DNA from: Rickettsiales bacterium
GTDB taxonomy: Bacteria > Pseudomonadota > Alphaproteobacteria > Rickettsiales > UBA1997
Direction of reading: 5' to 3'
Assembly: GCA_031287725.1 (NCBI GenBank)
Contig: JAITSP010000025.1
Coordinates: forward strand, 1 to 35,684
Length of the DNA: 35,684 nucleotides
The notes under the pieces are model-generated. The model ran no database searches. It had not been told where the DNA came from and saw nothing but the letters and a program-made list of their open reading frames with translations. Positions 8,757-16,354 of the stretch are shown here, in pieces. The stretch's first letter is position 1; the number at the start of each line of letters is the position of its first letter. The position numbers and the translations under genes are program-made.

Positions 8757-10262
8757 ATGGCTAGAGGGACCAGGACTCTGGGCCTCCCCCTTATTTTGCC
8801 GCTGCTGATCTCCTTCCAGCACTGTCACGGCAAAAGACAGCCACCCCCAGCCAAAGAACAAATAGCCATCGAGGGGAATCTGCTGGGAGAGAGGAAGATC
8901 AGGATAGCGCTGCTGGAGCCCTGCCTTCTAGCTATGGCTGGGGCGGCGACCGGCACCGGGGGAAGCTCGGGGTCCGGTGGCGGCAGAATGGCTGAGCCAG
9001 TGGCCTTCAGCTACAAAAATATAAAAAACAGGGTCCAGGAGGCTGTGCTGGAGGAAATCTATGGACGGATTGCCGCGAATTTGGCATTCACCGGGCTCTA
9101 CCAGACTGTCCACAGAGCCGGTCGCTGCCAAGCAGCCACCGCATATGTGACCAGAGGGGGCGACGGTGACATCTCCGACTACATTTTTTCTGGAGAGTTT
9201 TCAAGTGATTTTGATTTTGCTCTGACCATAGATGTTGTGGCCTCCAGTGGAGGTAGGGTGAAACTACGGCTATTCCTGTGGGACATAGCCGGTGGTCGCC
9301 TGGCTGCCGGGAAATACTACCTGCTGGACACGAATGGAAACAACAGCAACTCCTATAGGCTGTCCAACGTGATCTCCGATGTGGTCTTTGAGAAAACCAC
9401 TGGGGAGAGGGGAGGAATATTCGATAGCAGGATAGCGTACATACGCGAAACCGGTGAACCCGGGAACAGGAAGAAGCAGGTGGTCATCATGACCTTCGAT
9501 GGCACTAGAACCGTCACCATCACCGATAGCAAAAATATAAAGCTTACTCCAGTATTCTCCAGACATAGCCAGGATGAAATCTACTATCTAGAGTACACGG
9601 AGGAGGGGCCATTCATTGTCAAGCATAATATGAGGAGAGAAACCTTCACAAGAATTTCCAGTGGCCACAGCATGACGAGCTCGGCGAACTGCAATCCAAA
9701 CGGGAAGGTTGACCAGCTGGTTCTGGCTGGCGCCGAGCAGGATGCCGACACAGATCTCTACCTGTTCGACATCGATGACAACAGAAATGTGAAGCTCACA
9801 AAGGGTGGCGGAATAAACACCTCCCCGAGTTTCAGCCCAGAGGGAGGCAGAATTGTGTTTGTGTCAAATCGGGATGGACAGAAAAAATTGTACCTGAAGG
9901 ACCTAAGGACGGGAAGGGAAACCCTCCTCTCCAGATCCGGCGGCACCTACGACAAGCCCTCCTGGTCCCCTGATGGTAGACTAATATCCTTTGTTCGGAC
10001 AGGCAATGGGAGTTTTTACATTGGCCTTATGGACTCGGAGGGAAAGAACATCCGCTATTTGACAAAAAGTTTTCTAGTGGAGGGAGTAAAATGGTCTCCG
10101 AACTCTAGATACCTGATCTACACAAAGCAGACCAGTCCCGTGGGTCCTGGCAGTGTGCCGGGAATCTACATCATGGATATTCTGACAAAGGAGGAAATTC
10201 GGCTCAACACGCCCCAAAATATGGGGGCAAGTGATCCCGATTGGATTATGAATCCACACTAG
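8757..10262 (+). CDS. tolB: Tol-Pal system beta-propeller protein TolB
   Basis: TolB is the periplasmic propeller of the Tol-Pal envelope system, which links the inner membrane TolQRA complex with Pal and helps outer-membrane constriction at division. The N-terminus is hydrophobic (LGLPLILPLLISF, residues 9-21), consistent with a signal peptide. A small alpha/beta domain is followed by propeller blades with the typical SPSFSPEGGRIVFVSNRDG, PSWSPDGRLISFV and KWSPNSRYLIYT strands. At 501 aa it is somewhat longer than usual (about 430-450); part of the excess is a Gly/Ser/Ala-rich segment at residues 59-77. No strong Shine-Dalgarno precedes the ATG. tolA and pal are not adjacent. It ends 11 bp from the convergent DUF2460-type gene. 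Confidence 0.9.
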   Translation: MARGTRTLGLPLILPLLISFQHCHGKRQPPPAKEQIAIEGNLLGERKIRIALLEPCLLAMAGAATGTGGSSGSGGGRMAEPVAFSYKNIKNRVQEAVLEEIYGRIAANLAFTGLYQTVHRAGRCQAATAYVTRGGDGDISDYIFSGEFSSDFDFALTIDVVASSGGRVKLRLFLWDIAGGRLAAGKYYLLDTNGNNSNSYRLSNVISDVVFEKTTGERGGIFDSRIAYIRETGEPGNRKKQVVIMTFDGTRTVTITDSKNIKLTPVFSRHSQDEIYYLEYTEEGPFIVKHNMRRETFTRISSGHSMTSSANCNPNGKVDQLVLAGAEQDADTDLYLFDIDDNRNVKLTKGGGINTSPSFSPEGGRIVFVSNRDGQKKLYLKDLRTGRETLLSRSGGTYDKPSWSPDGRLISFVRTGNGSFYIGLMDSEGKNIRYLTKSFLVEGVKWSPNSRYLIYTKQTSPVGPGSVPGIYIMDILTKEEIRLNTPQNMGASDPDWIMNPH

Positions 10263-10277
10263 CGTACGTACCGCTAG
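10259..10277. terminator. Hairpin containing both stop codons of convergent genes
   Basis: CTAGCG, a 7-base loop TACGTAC and CGCTAG form a 6-bp hairpin. The tolB stop (10260-10262) and the stop of the opposite gene (10274-10276 on the minus strand) lie in the two arms. It may act as a bidirectional transcription barrier, but no T-tract follows, so a terminator role is only suggested. Confidence 0.35.
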
Positions 10278-10870
10278 CCAATTTCAACAAGTACCAGAGG
10301 CCCCACCTCTCCACTGGAGAGGTCTCTCATGTTTATCTCCAGTCTATCCGTATCGAATCTGACGGGCACGTCAAAATCGAAACTAGCTCTAACTATACTG
10401 CTCTCGTTCGGAGCCACCGGCAGAACAAGCACCCCGGTTGTGTAGTCTACCTCGAATTGGTCCGTTTCCTCGTCGTCCAGGTACACCCTCAGAGTGTCTT
10501 TCACTGGCTTCGTGATCCTTCGCAGATAGGAGAGGGAGCCATCCTCTGGATTATGGTAGGCCTTTAGCAGCTGGAAATGGGTGGCCAGACCGTCAGCCTC
10601 GGCTATAACCTGCCTCTCTCCGTGGAAATCTAGCCAATCTTTGTACCTGAAGCCTATAGCTCTGCCCTGGACGAGTCTGAAGAAGTCTCTGATTCTGGCT
10701 ATCTCCCCCTCTGTCCTCAGATCACCCAGCACACTGTAGACCATCCTGCATTTTCTATTCGCCGTTCTATGCTCTTCCCCATTCTTCGCTGTGACAACAT
10801 TTGTGTCGAACTCGAGAAGTGTTTTTGATTTTATGGGTATCTCCTCGGGAAACCTTAGTTCGTAAAACAT
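10274..10870 (-). CDS. GTA/phage tail-associated protein, DUF2460 type (RcGTA gp12-like)
   Basis: 198 residues resembling the DUF2460 (TIGR02217) family, whose member in the Rhodobacter capsulatus gene transfer agent is the tail-region protein encoded by g12. Diagnostic features are the start FYELRFPEEI, an R.YS-LGDLRT segment, then IRDFFRLVQGRAIGFRYKDWLDF (about 77-100) and a C-terminal part with FEVDYTTGVL and a VPVRFDTDRLEI strand, all characteristic of the family. No other tail genes flank it: it stands alone between tolB and ftsK, convergent with tolB. Scattered single GTA genes are known from Rickettsiales. The reading frame is intact, which suggests selection. AGG 5 bases before the ATG serves as a weak ribosome site. 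I am fairly sure of the family; whether it still builds a particle is unknown. Confidence 0.82.
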   Translation of the reverse strand: MFYELRFPEEIPIKSKTLLEFDTNVVTAKNGEEHRTANRKCRMVYSVLGDLRTEGEIARIRDFFRLVQGRAIGFRYKDWLDFHGERQVIAEADGLATHFQLLKAYHNPEDGSLSYLRRITKPVKDTLRVYLDDEETDQFEVDYTTGVLVLPVAPNESSIVRASFDFDVPVRFDTDRLEINMRDLSSGEVGPLVLVEIG

Positions 10871-11130
10871 TTACCTAGCCATACGTTGAAAACATGGGCT
10901 AAGAATAGAAAATACTCCAGCCCCAGGTAGTACAAAATGTTTCTCCAGCACCGTCGAAGTCCCGCTACTAGGCTAGGGCAGAGATAGCCGGAGGTGTTTT
11001 ACTAATATCTATACCCAGCACCTCAGAGCCATTTGATTTATTAGCCAATTCCACTAGGATGGCCCATTGAATTTTTAGAGGACTGCAACCGTGCCTGAGC
11101 CAGCGTACCACCATCTAAATTGCCAATCGG

Positions 11131-13509
11131 ATGCCAGGGCTGAATTTTGAGAAGATCCCGGCCAGAGCCCTAGGTGCTCTGCATATCGCCCTGGCAATTT
11201 TTCTGGCCACGGCCGCCATGACCTACAGCAGACTGGATCCATCGCTGAACAGTGTCACTAGCTCGACGGTGACTCACAACTGGATGGGTCTGGCCGGGGC
11301 CTATGTGGCCGACCTGGCTGTGCAGCTGCTGGGAGTGGTGCTGTTTCCTCTGGCAATTATTCTGGCTGGGGCAGGTTTCAGCTTTTTTAGGAGTGGGACC
11401 GGCGGAGGGCATAGCGTATATATGAAAATTACAGCCTCCGTCACATTCCTGATTTCCTGCTGTGCCCTCCTGTCTAAACTATGCCAGGGGAAAAACCTCT
11501 GGGACTATAATGGCTGGGGTGGTGCTCTGGGCTACTACCTGAACAATGTGGCCATAGCAATTCCCGGTCACATGCTGCTGGCTATCTACCTAGTGGTTCT
11601 GCTGGTCTCTCTGCAGATCCTAACGGATTTTAGTCAAAAATGGCTGCGAAGGGCCCTTAGGAAAGTCTGTCTGGCCTCGGCTGCTGTTTTTATCTTTCTT
11701 TTCAGACTATTCCGCAGACTGATGAAACTACCGTTCCGAGGAATTAGGTGGCTAGCTAGAGCCAAAAAGAGTAAAACATCTCTAGTGCTGGAGCCATCAC
11801 CCGCTAGAGCCAGGAGGGAACCGGCCGAGGGCAAAAAAAAATTCGAGCCCCCGGAGGACAGAGAAAAAACCACAGATCCAGGAGCAACCTCCCCCAGGGG
11901 GGAAGAGAGTTCCGGTCCGGAGCTGGATGTGGATAGAAAGCCAAAGCCAAAGGCATCGCTGCTTGCCTTCTTCGGCGGAGAAAAAAGATCGGGAGCCGGT
12001 GACCACTATAGACTGCCAACTCCGGAACTGCTGAGTTCGTCCAGCGGTAGCGGCGTTAGTCTGACGAAGGATGAACTAAAACTCCAGGCTGCAGATCTGC
12101 TGAGGGTACTGAGAGAATATAAAATCACTGGAAAAATCGTAGGCATAAAGGTGGGACCGATAATAACTCTCCATGAATTCGAGCCATCGGCCGGAACAAA
12201 ATCATCCAGGATAGTGGGCTGTGCCGATGACATAGCCAGAAATCTGAGGGTAGAGTCGGCTAGGATCTCCGTCATAGCGGAGAGAAATGTTGTGGGCATA
12301 GAACTTCCAAATAGACAGAGGAACACGATTTTTCTCCGAGACATACTTGAGCTGGATGACTACAGGAATAGCAACTATGCGCTGCCGCTGGTGCTGGGCT
12401 CAGACATAGCCGGTGCGCCGGTGATAATGGATCTGGCCAGAGCTCCGCATCTACTGATAGCTGGAACCACAGGCTCCGGTAAGTCGGTGGGTATCAATGC
12501 GATGATCTTGTCACTGCTCTATAAATTCCATCCCAGTGAATGCAAAATGATAATGATAGATCCCAAAAGACTTGAACTCTCGGCCTACGAGGGCATACCC
12601 CATCTACTCATGCCGGTGGTTACGGATCCAAAGAGGGCTGTGATGTCGATGAAGTGGATAGTGAGCGAGATGGAGAGTCGCTACAGGACGATGTCTAGCC
12701 TTGGGGTGCGGAATATCTACGGCTACAACGAGAAGGTCAGACAGTCTCTCCGGGATGGCACTCCTCTGGAGAGTCGGATGCTTCTGGGCTACGACGAATA
12801 TGGAGAACCCATCTACAGCCGCAGAGAGCTGGAGGCAAAACCCCTTCCCTTCATAGTGGTCATAGTTGATGAGATGGCCGACCTCATGATAACGGCGGGT
12901 AAGGACATTGAGGCCCTGATCCAGCGAGTGGCCCAGATGGCCAGAGCTGCCGGCATCCATATCATAATGGCGACCCAGAGACCATCCGTTGACGTCATAA
13001 CGGGAGTAATAAAGGCAAATTTTCCCAGTAGAGTCAGTTTTCTTGTGAGCTCCAGAATTGACAGTAAGGTTATTCTGGGTGAGCAGGGGGCAGAGCAGCT
13101 GCTGGGTATGGGTGACATGCTCTACATGCAGAATGGCAGTAAAATAAGTCGGGCCCACGGCCCCTTTGTCTCTGACGGTGAGGTGGAGAAGGTTGTAGAA
13201 TTTATAGCTAGGCAGGGCTTTAGGCCGGAATACGTTAAAATGACGAGAGACTCCGATAGCTCCTCCGACGGCGACTGTGACGATGGCAGCGAAACCATGG
13301 ACATAGACATAGCGGGCTCCGGAGACGGCGAGGCTATCTACCAGCAGGCAATCGAGATAGTTAGAAGGGACAAGAAGGTTAGCGTCAGCTATCTCCAGAG
13401 GCAACTCAGGATAGGCTACAATAAGGCGGCAACTCTGGTCGAGCGCATGGAGCGGGATGGCATAATAAGTCCCTCTAACAGCATTGGGAAGAGGGACGTG
13501 CTAAAATAG
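11131..13509 (+). CDS. ftsK: DNA translocase FtsK
   Basis: FtsK is the septal ATPase that pumps chromosome termini through the closing septum and activates XerCD recombination at dif. At 792 aa it is a normal compact alphaproteobacterial version. The N-terminus has about four hydrophobic membrane spans (residues 15-170), then a charged low-complexity linker (about 210-310). The motor carries the Walker A sequence GTTGSGKS near 445-452 and Walker B IVVIVDEMAD near 575-583, followed by the MATQRPSVDVITG motif. The C-terminal gamma winged helix (about 725-790, KVSVSYLQRQLRIGYNKAA) should read KOPS sequences. No clear Shine-Dalgarno precedes the ATG. It is a standalone gene with no sign of damage. 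Confidence 0.96.
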   Translation: MPGLNFEKIPARALGALHIALAIFLATAAMTYSRLDPSLNSVTSSTVTHNWMGLAGAYVADLAVQLLGVVLFPLAIILAGAGFSFFRSGTGGGHSVYMKITASVTFLISCCALLSKLCQGKNLWDYNGWGGALGYYLNNVAIAIPGHMLLAIYLVVLLVSLQILTDFSQKWLRRALRKVCLASAAVFIFLFRLFRRLMKLPFRGIRWLARAKKSKTSLVLEPSPARARREPAEGKKKFEPPEDREKTTDPGATSPRGEESSGPELDVDRKPKPKASLLAFFGGEKRSGAGDHYRLPTPELLSSSSGSGVSLTKDELKLQAADLLRVLREYKITGKIVGIKVGPIITLHEFEPSAGTKSSRIVGCADDIARNLRVESARISVIAERNVVGIELPNRQRNTIFLRDILELDDYRNSNYALPLVLGSDIAGAPVIMDLARAPHLLIAGTTGSGKSVGINAMILSLLYKFHPSECKMIMIDPKRLELSAYEGIPHLLMPVVTDPKRAVMSMKWIVSEMESRYRTMSSLGVRNIYGYNEKVRQSLRDGTPLESRMLLGYDEYGEPIYSRRELEAKPLPFIVVIVDEMADLMITAGKDIEALIQRVAQMARAAGIHIIMATQRPSVDVITGVIKANFPSRVSFLVSSRIDSKVILGEQGAEQLLGMGDMLYMQNGSKISRAHGPFVSDGEVEKVVEFIARQGFRPEYVKMTRDSDSSSDGDCDDGSETMDIDIAGSGDGEAIYQQAIEIVRRDKKVSVSYLQRQLRIGYNKAATLVERMERDGIISPSNSIGKRDVLK

Positions 13510-13646
13510 CGATTCCCATCCCCGAGGGGGCTCCACTGCCCAGCAGCTTCTCCTAGCTAGGCCGGAAGGGAGCGGATAGGCACCAGAGCGGCGCCGGATC
13601 CGGCTCATCCTGCCTCCCCTGGCTCGGGGAGTTCGGCTGCTGCCAT

Positions 13647-13853
13647 TCAAATTCCCCTCGGCAAACCCCCCTCTCCAAACTTCCGCTGTCTTACCGTTTC
13701 CGCTATTCTTTTCGCCTCCAGGCTAGCCTGGTGCACCTTTCCTCTGACATCTATCTCACCTATTCCCCTCTTCACCTCCCTTAGGTTTAGCTCAAGCTCA
13801 TCCACCAGGCTGCTGAGCAGTTCAGATTTCCTAGCATTGTTAGTGTCAATCAT
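13647..13853 (-). CDS. Small hypothetical protein (68 aa)
   Basis: I do not recognise this protein. It is 68 residues, mostly helical by composition, with a Glu/Lys/Arg-rich middle (LVDELELNLREVKRGIGEID) and no membrane segment. Coding is supported by AGAGG placed 5 bases before the ATG and by its position on the same strand 128 bp after the MerR-type gene, with which it may be co-transcribed. The main alternative is a spurious reading frame. Confidence 0.5.
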   Translation of the reverse strand: MIDTNNARKSELLSSLVDELELNLREVKRGIGEIDVRGKVHQASLEAKRIAETVRQRKFGEGGLPRGI

Positions 13854-13981
13854 CCCTTCCTCTGGATAAAAACAAATTTGTGGTCATTATAGCCGTTTTC
13901 TAGAAATAAGTCAAACATTTTGTTTTTCCCGGAAACTGCTCGGCTGTCCTTGAAATTCCTAGCTTCTCTGCCCGAACCGAG

Positions 13982-14437
13982 TCAGACATTCTTTAGTTTT
14001 TCGTAGAAGCTGTTAAGCCTGCCTTTAAAATTTTTAAGTTCGCTCCTCAGGCTAGGGCCACAGTCCCCGTAGCCCCTCGGACCACCACCATCTCCATCCA
14101 CAACCCTAGCCGGCTGCTGCTCGCCTCTGGCTCGACCAGGGCTGTGCTCTCCGGCTAGCGGAGCTTCCGCGGCCAGAGCGCCATCCAGGTCTATGGTTTC
14201 ATTTTTCATGAGATTCCGCAGACCCCTTATGGTGTATCCCCTGTCATAGAGATAACTCCTAATCATCTTCAGGATTTTAATGTCTCTGTCGTAGAAATAG
14301 CGTCTACCCCCATTTCCTATGGTGGGTTTTATGTACTCTCCGAACTGTGTCTCCCAGAATCTAAGGACATGCTCCTGGACTCCCACCTCCAGAGAGGCCT
14401 GGCCTATGGATCTTTTCCTATCTACCAGCAGTGCCAT
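13982..14437 (-). CDS. MerR-family transcriptional regulator
   Basis: The N-terminal half is a MerR-type winged helix-turn-helix: IGQASLEVGVQEHVLRFWE, then GGRRYFYDRDIKILKMIRSYLYDRGYTIRGL, closest in style to the short MerR proteins that follow ihfA in many alphaproteobacteria. The C-terminal part is a low-complexity Ala/Gly/Arg-rich linker and a short basic helix with no metal-binding cysteines, so the signal sensed is unknown. A GTG at 14467 gives 10 extra residues, but GGAGAGGGG lies 7 bases before the ATG at 14437, which I take as the start. ihfA is not next to it here. It points away from the kinase pair across a 340-bp gap. Confidence 0.85.
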   Translation of the reverse strand: MALLVDRKRSIGQASLEVGVQEHVLRFWETQFGEYIKPTIGNGGRRYFYDRDIKILKMIRSYLYDRGYTIRGLRNLMKNETIDLDGALAAEAPLAGEHSPGRARGEQQPARVVDGDGGGPRGYGDCGPSLRSELKNFKGRLNSFYEKLKNV

Positions 14438-14666
14438 GGGTACACCCCTCTCCGAAAAACTCGACACTGCCTTGACCCTGCGGACGGAACAACCATCTGT
14501 CCTCTCCCATTTCTATGCTGTTCTGAGCGTCTACTCTAGGTTCTTCTGGTTTCTAAGTCAATGCCGGAGATCTGCCTGGGCCCCGACAGCAGGGGGGTGT
14601 CCGGGAGTTATTCCAATGGCGCGCTATTTTACGAATACTAATTCGATAGAAACCACGAAATTTCTA

Positions 14667-14695
14667 TTGATTATTAGTTAACCATATTCTACAAT
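14667..14695 (+). promoter_or_regulatory. Sigma70-like promoter of kinase copy 1
   Basis: TTGATT (14667-14672), a 17-bp spacer and TACAAT (14690-14695). The same boxes with the same spacing occur before kinase copy 2. The predicted start near 14702 places the stem-loop at the very 5' end of the RNA. Confidence 0.65.
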
Positions 14696-14700
14696 TCCAC

Positions 14701-14720
14701 CCAGAGATCAAATTCTCTGG
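14701..14720 (+). promoter_or_regulatory. 5'-terminal stem-loop in the kinase 1 leader
   Basis: CCAGAGA, loop TCAAAT, TCTCTGG: a perfect 7-bp stem at the predicted 5' end of the transcript. It is fully conserved in copy 2 (16275-16294). It could protect the RNA from 5' decay, for instance by RNase J, which is encoded in this window; that role is inference. Confidence 0.45.
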
Positions 14721-14780
14721 GAAAAACTCTGTCCCGTTGGGGGGGGGAGATTCGACAACATAAAAATCAAGGAGGATTCT

Positions 14781-16058
14781 ATGCCGAGAAAGAAAAATAA
14801 AAATAGAAAAAGGAATGCCGCTAGGAAACGCTATCCGGCTAGGAAAGCTGTCGTGAAGTCCCTCAGGGAGGCGGTGGCCAACCTCAAAATGTTCCCGGGC
14901 GAAACAAAGGGAGCCAAGGGGGGAGAAAATAAAATTGGGGGTCACAAGATTATAAAGCTGGGTGAAGGCGGCTATGGGATCGCCTACAAAGTATTCAGCA
15001 GAAGCCTAGGTAAATTCGTTGTACTAAAACAGCCGCTAAATGGCTCTGATTCCACAAAGCCCGGAGAGATTCTCTACTATAGAAAATACTGGGCGGAAAA
15101 TCTGGGGTCGTCGGCTCTTGTGGAGCCCTACTACGCTGATGACAGAGTTGTAGTGCTAGAATATTGCGAAGGTGGGGACCTAGAGGCTATGAATAGCGGC
15201 AGAAAGAGAGAAACCATCGAGAGGAATTTCCTGGCCCTCATGAAAGCTCTGGTGAGACTCCACAGCCTGGGGATTGCCCACCGAGACATAAAGCCAGCCA
15301 ACATGCTGTTGACAGACGGTAGGGTGAAGCTCGCTGACTTCGGGCTCTGTGGCCAAATTCAGAAGGATGGTTTGAGTACAAATTGTTATGGGACGCCAGA
15401 TTACCTTTCTCCGGAGCTAACACTTCAAGGAGCCTATATAAATAGGGATATAGATAAGCTTCCCGAAAATTTTGCCACTTCCCCGGAATTGGATGATACC
15501 TGGGCCATTGGGATAGCGTTTTTTGAGCTAGTCACCGGAAAGCACCCCTCTAAACTGTTTCCATCGGCCTCTGGCATGGATTTAGAGCCTTTGCCCCTAG
15601 CTATCAGGATCATCAGAGAACCCGACTGGTGGAATGGGCTCATCTCCGGTGAGCTCGAAAGACTGGAACCTCCGGCTGGAGAGCTGGAGAAATATGCCCT
15701 GATGGCCATGCTAAATCCCCTTCGAATGGAGGCGGTGCCAATCAGAGAGGTGCTGGCTAGGTTTGAGGAGATATCAAGCAAATACCCAGAGGAATATGAA
15801 CGACTGAATGAGGTAAAAACCGGAGATGAAAAGATTACCAGGAAGGAACCAATCCCGCCGCTGTTAAAATTGCGCTCGGCTGTCTATGGAATGCTAGAGA
15901 TGGTAAATTCGATGTTTAGACCCAGGGCACCTAGAGCTGGGACGGATTGTAGGAGTGTGCTGGCTGATCCAGGGCTTCTCGAAGAAATAGCACAGGAAAT
16001 CGATGAAGGGACCTCGGCAACTGTCACTGGAGGTAAAGCCGAGCTAATGGGAAAGTAG
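14781..16058 (+). CDS. Ser/Thr protein kinase, tandem copy 1
   Basis: 425-residue eukaryote-like protein kinase. All key motifs are present: glycine loop GEGGYG (61-66), VVLK with Lys83, a helix-C candidate Glu97 (GEILYY), HRDIKPAN (167-174), DFG (186-188), GTPDYLSPE (204-212) and DDTWAIG (Asp239). It should be catalytically active. The first 36 residues are very basic (PRKKNKNRKRNAARKR), like a bipartite nuclear-localisation signal or nucleic-acid binding tail. The C-terminus after the kinase fold (about 370-425) is unassigned. There is no transmembrane or PASTA region, unlike bacterial PknB sensors, so a soluble and possibly secreted kinase is likely. AAGGAGG precedes the ATG at good spacing. 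Its tandem copy follows at 16355. Confidence 0.9.
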   Translation: MPRKKNKNRKRNAARKRYPARKAVVKSLREAVANLKMFPGETKGAKGGENKIGGHKIIKLGEGGYGIAYKVFSRSLGKFVVLKQPLNGSDSTKPGEILYYRKYWAENLGSSALVEPYYADDRVVVLEYCEGGDLEAMNSGRKRETIERNFLALMKALVRLHSLGIAHRDIKPANMLLTDGRVKLADFGLCGQIQKDGLSTNCYGTPDYLSPELTLQGAYINRDIDKLPENFATSPELDDTWAIGIAFFELVTGKHPSKLFPSASGMDLEPLPLAIRIIREPDWWNGLISGELERLEPPAGELEKYALMAMLNPLRMEAVPIREVLARFEEISSKYPEEYERLNEVKTGDEKITRKEPIPPLLKLRSAVYGMLEMVNSMFRPRAPRAGTDCRSVLADPGLLEEIAQEIDEGTSATVTGGKAELMGK

Positions 16059-16240
16059 TGTTCTGGAGGGATTCCGGAGTTGGAGAACCCTAGAATTTCG
16101 CCCAGGCCTGCTCTAGTTCTCTGGCGGGGCAATGTTCCTCCGGCCATTTTGGTCCCCGGACAGCAGGGGGGTGTCTAGGAGTTATTCCAATGGCGCGCTA
16201 TTTTACGAATACTAATTCGATAGAAACCATGAAATTTCTA

Positions 16241-16269
16241 TTGATTATTATTTAACCATATTCTACAAT
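16241..16269 (+). promoter_or_regulatory. Sigma70-like promoter of kinase copy 2
   Basis: TTGATT (16241-16246), 17-bp spacer, TACAAT (16264-16269); identical boxes to copy 1. The leader stem-loop follows at 16275-16294. Confidence 0.65.
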
Positions 16270-16274
16270 TCCAC

Positions 16275-16294
16275 CCAGAGATCAAATTCTCTGG
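16275..16294 (+). promoter_or_regulatory. 5'-terminal stem-loop in the kinase 2 leader
   Basis: Same CCAGAGA/TCTCTGG stem and TCAAAT loop as in copy 1. The following G-run is shorter and broken here (GGAGGGGGG rather than nine G). Confidence 0.45.
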
Positions 16295-16354
16295 GAAAAA
16301 CTCTTTCCCGCTGGAGGGGGGAGATCCGACAACATAAAAATCAAGGAGGATTCT

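Larger units (their letters stand above)
14468..14780. other. Intergenic region upstream of kinase copy 1
   Basis: No gene is supported. The right part (from about 14582) is one copy of a duplicated block that recurs before kinase 2 (from about 16156). It holds a promoter (14667-14695), a stem-loop at the predicted transcript start (14701-14720), a G9 run (14739-14747) and the ribosome site AAGGAGG at 14769-14775. Confidence 0.5.
14582..16155 (+). repeat. Tandem duplication unit, copy 1 (kinase plus flanks)
   Basis: A block of about 1570 bp carrying promoter, leader, kinase gene and about 100 bp of 3' flank is present twice head to tail; the two ATG codons are 1574 bp apart. Short matching sequence CCCCGGACA or near variants occurs at the left edge (14580-14588), at the junction (16154-16162) and at the right edge (17722-17730), suggesting duplication at a microhomology. 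Edges are by eye, accurate to about 10 bp. Confidence 0.8.
16059..16354. other. Spacer between the two kinase genes
   Basis: No gene. The left part (to about 16155) is the 3' flank of copy 1, repeated after copy 2 at 17627-17729; the right part is the duplicated 5' region of copy 2 with its promoter and leader hairpin. Confidence 0.5.

Noticed and set aside
8662-8808. 48-codon frame overlapping the start of tolB
   Set aside because: No ribosome site and no recognisable protein; it overlaps the tolB signal peptide in another frame. A small peptide is possible but unsupported.
10968-11114. 48-codon minus-strand frame upstream of the DUF2460-type gene, considered as a tail assembly chaperone
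   Set aside because: The position would fit a GTA tail chaperone, but the sequence does not show that family's pattern and there is no clear ribosome site.
12604-13404. Long open frame antisense to ftsK (266 codons)
   Set aside because: It lies entirely inside the FtsK motor domain on the opposite strand, has no recognisable domain, and no ribosome site; ftsK has full motif support.
16190-16255. Short peptide frame in the duplicated region before the kinases (21 codons)
   Set aside because: It lies at and upstream of the predicted promoter, has no ribosome site, and its copy differs at the end; sequence conservation is explained by the duplication.
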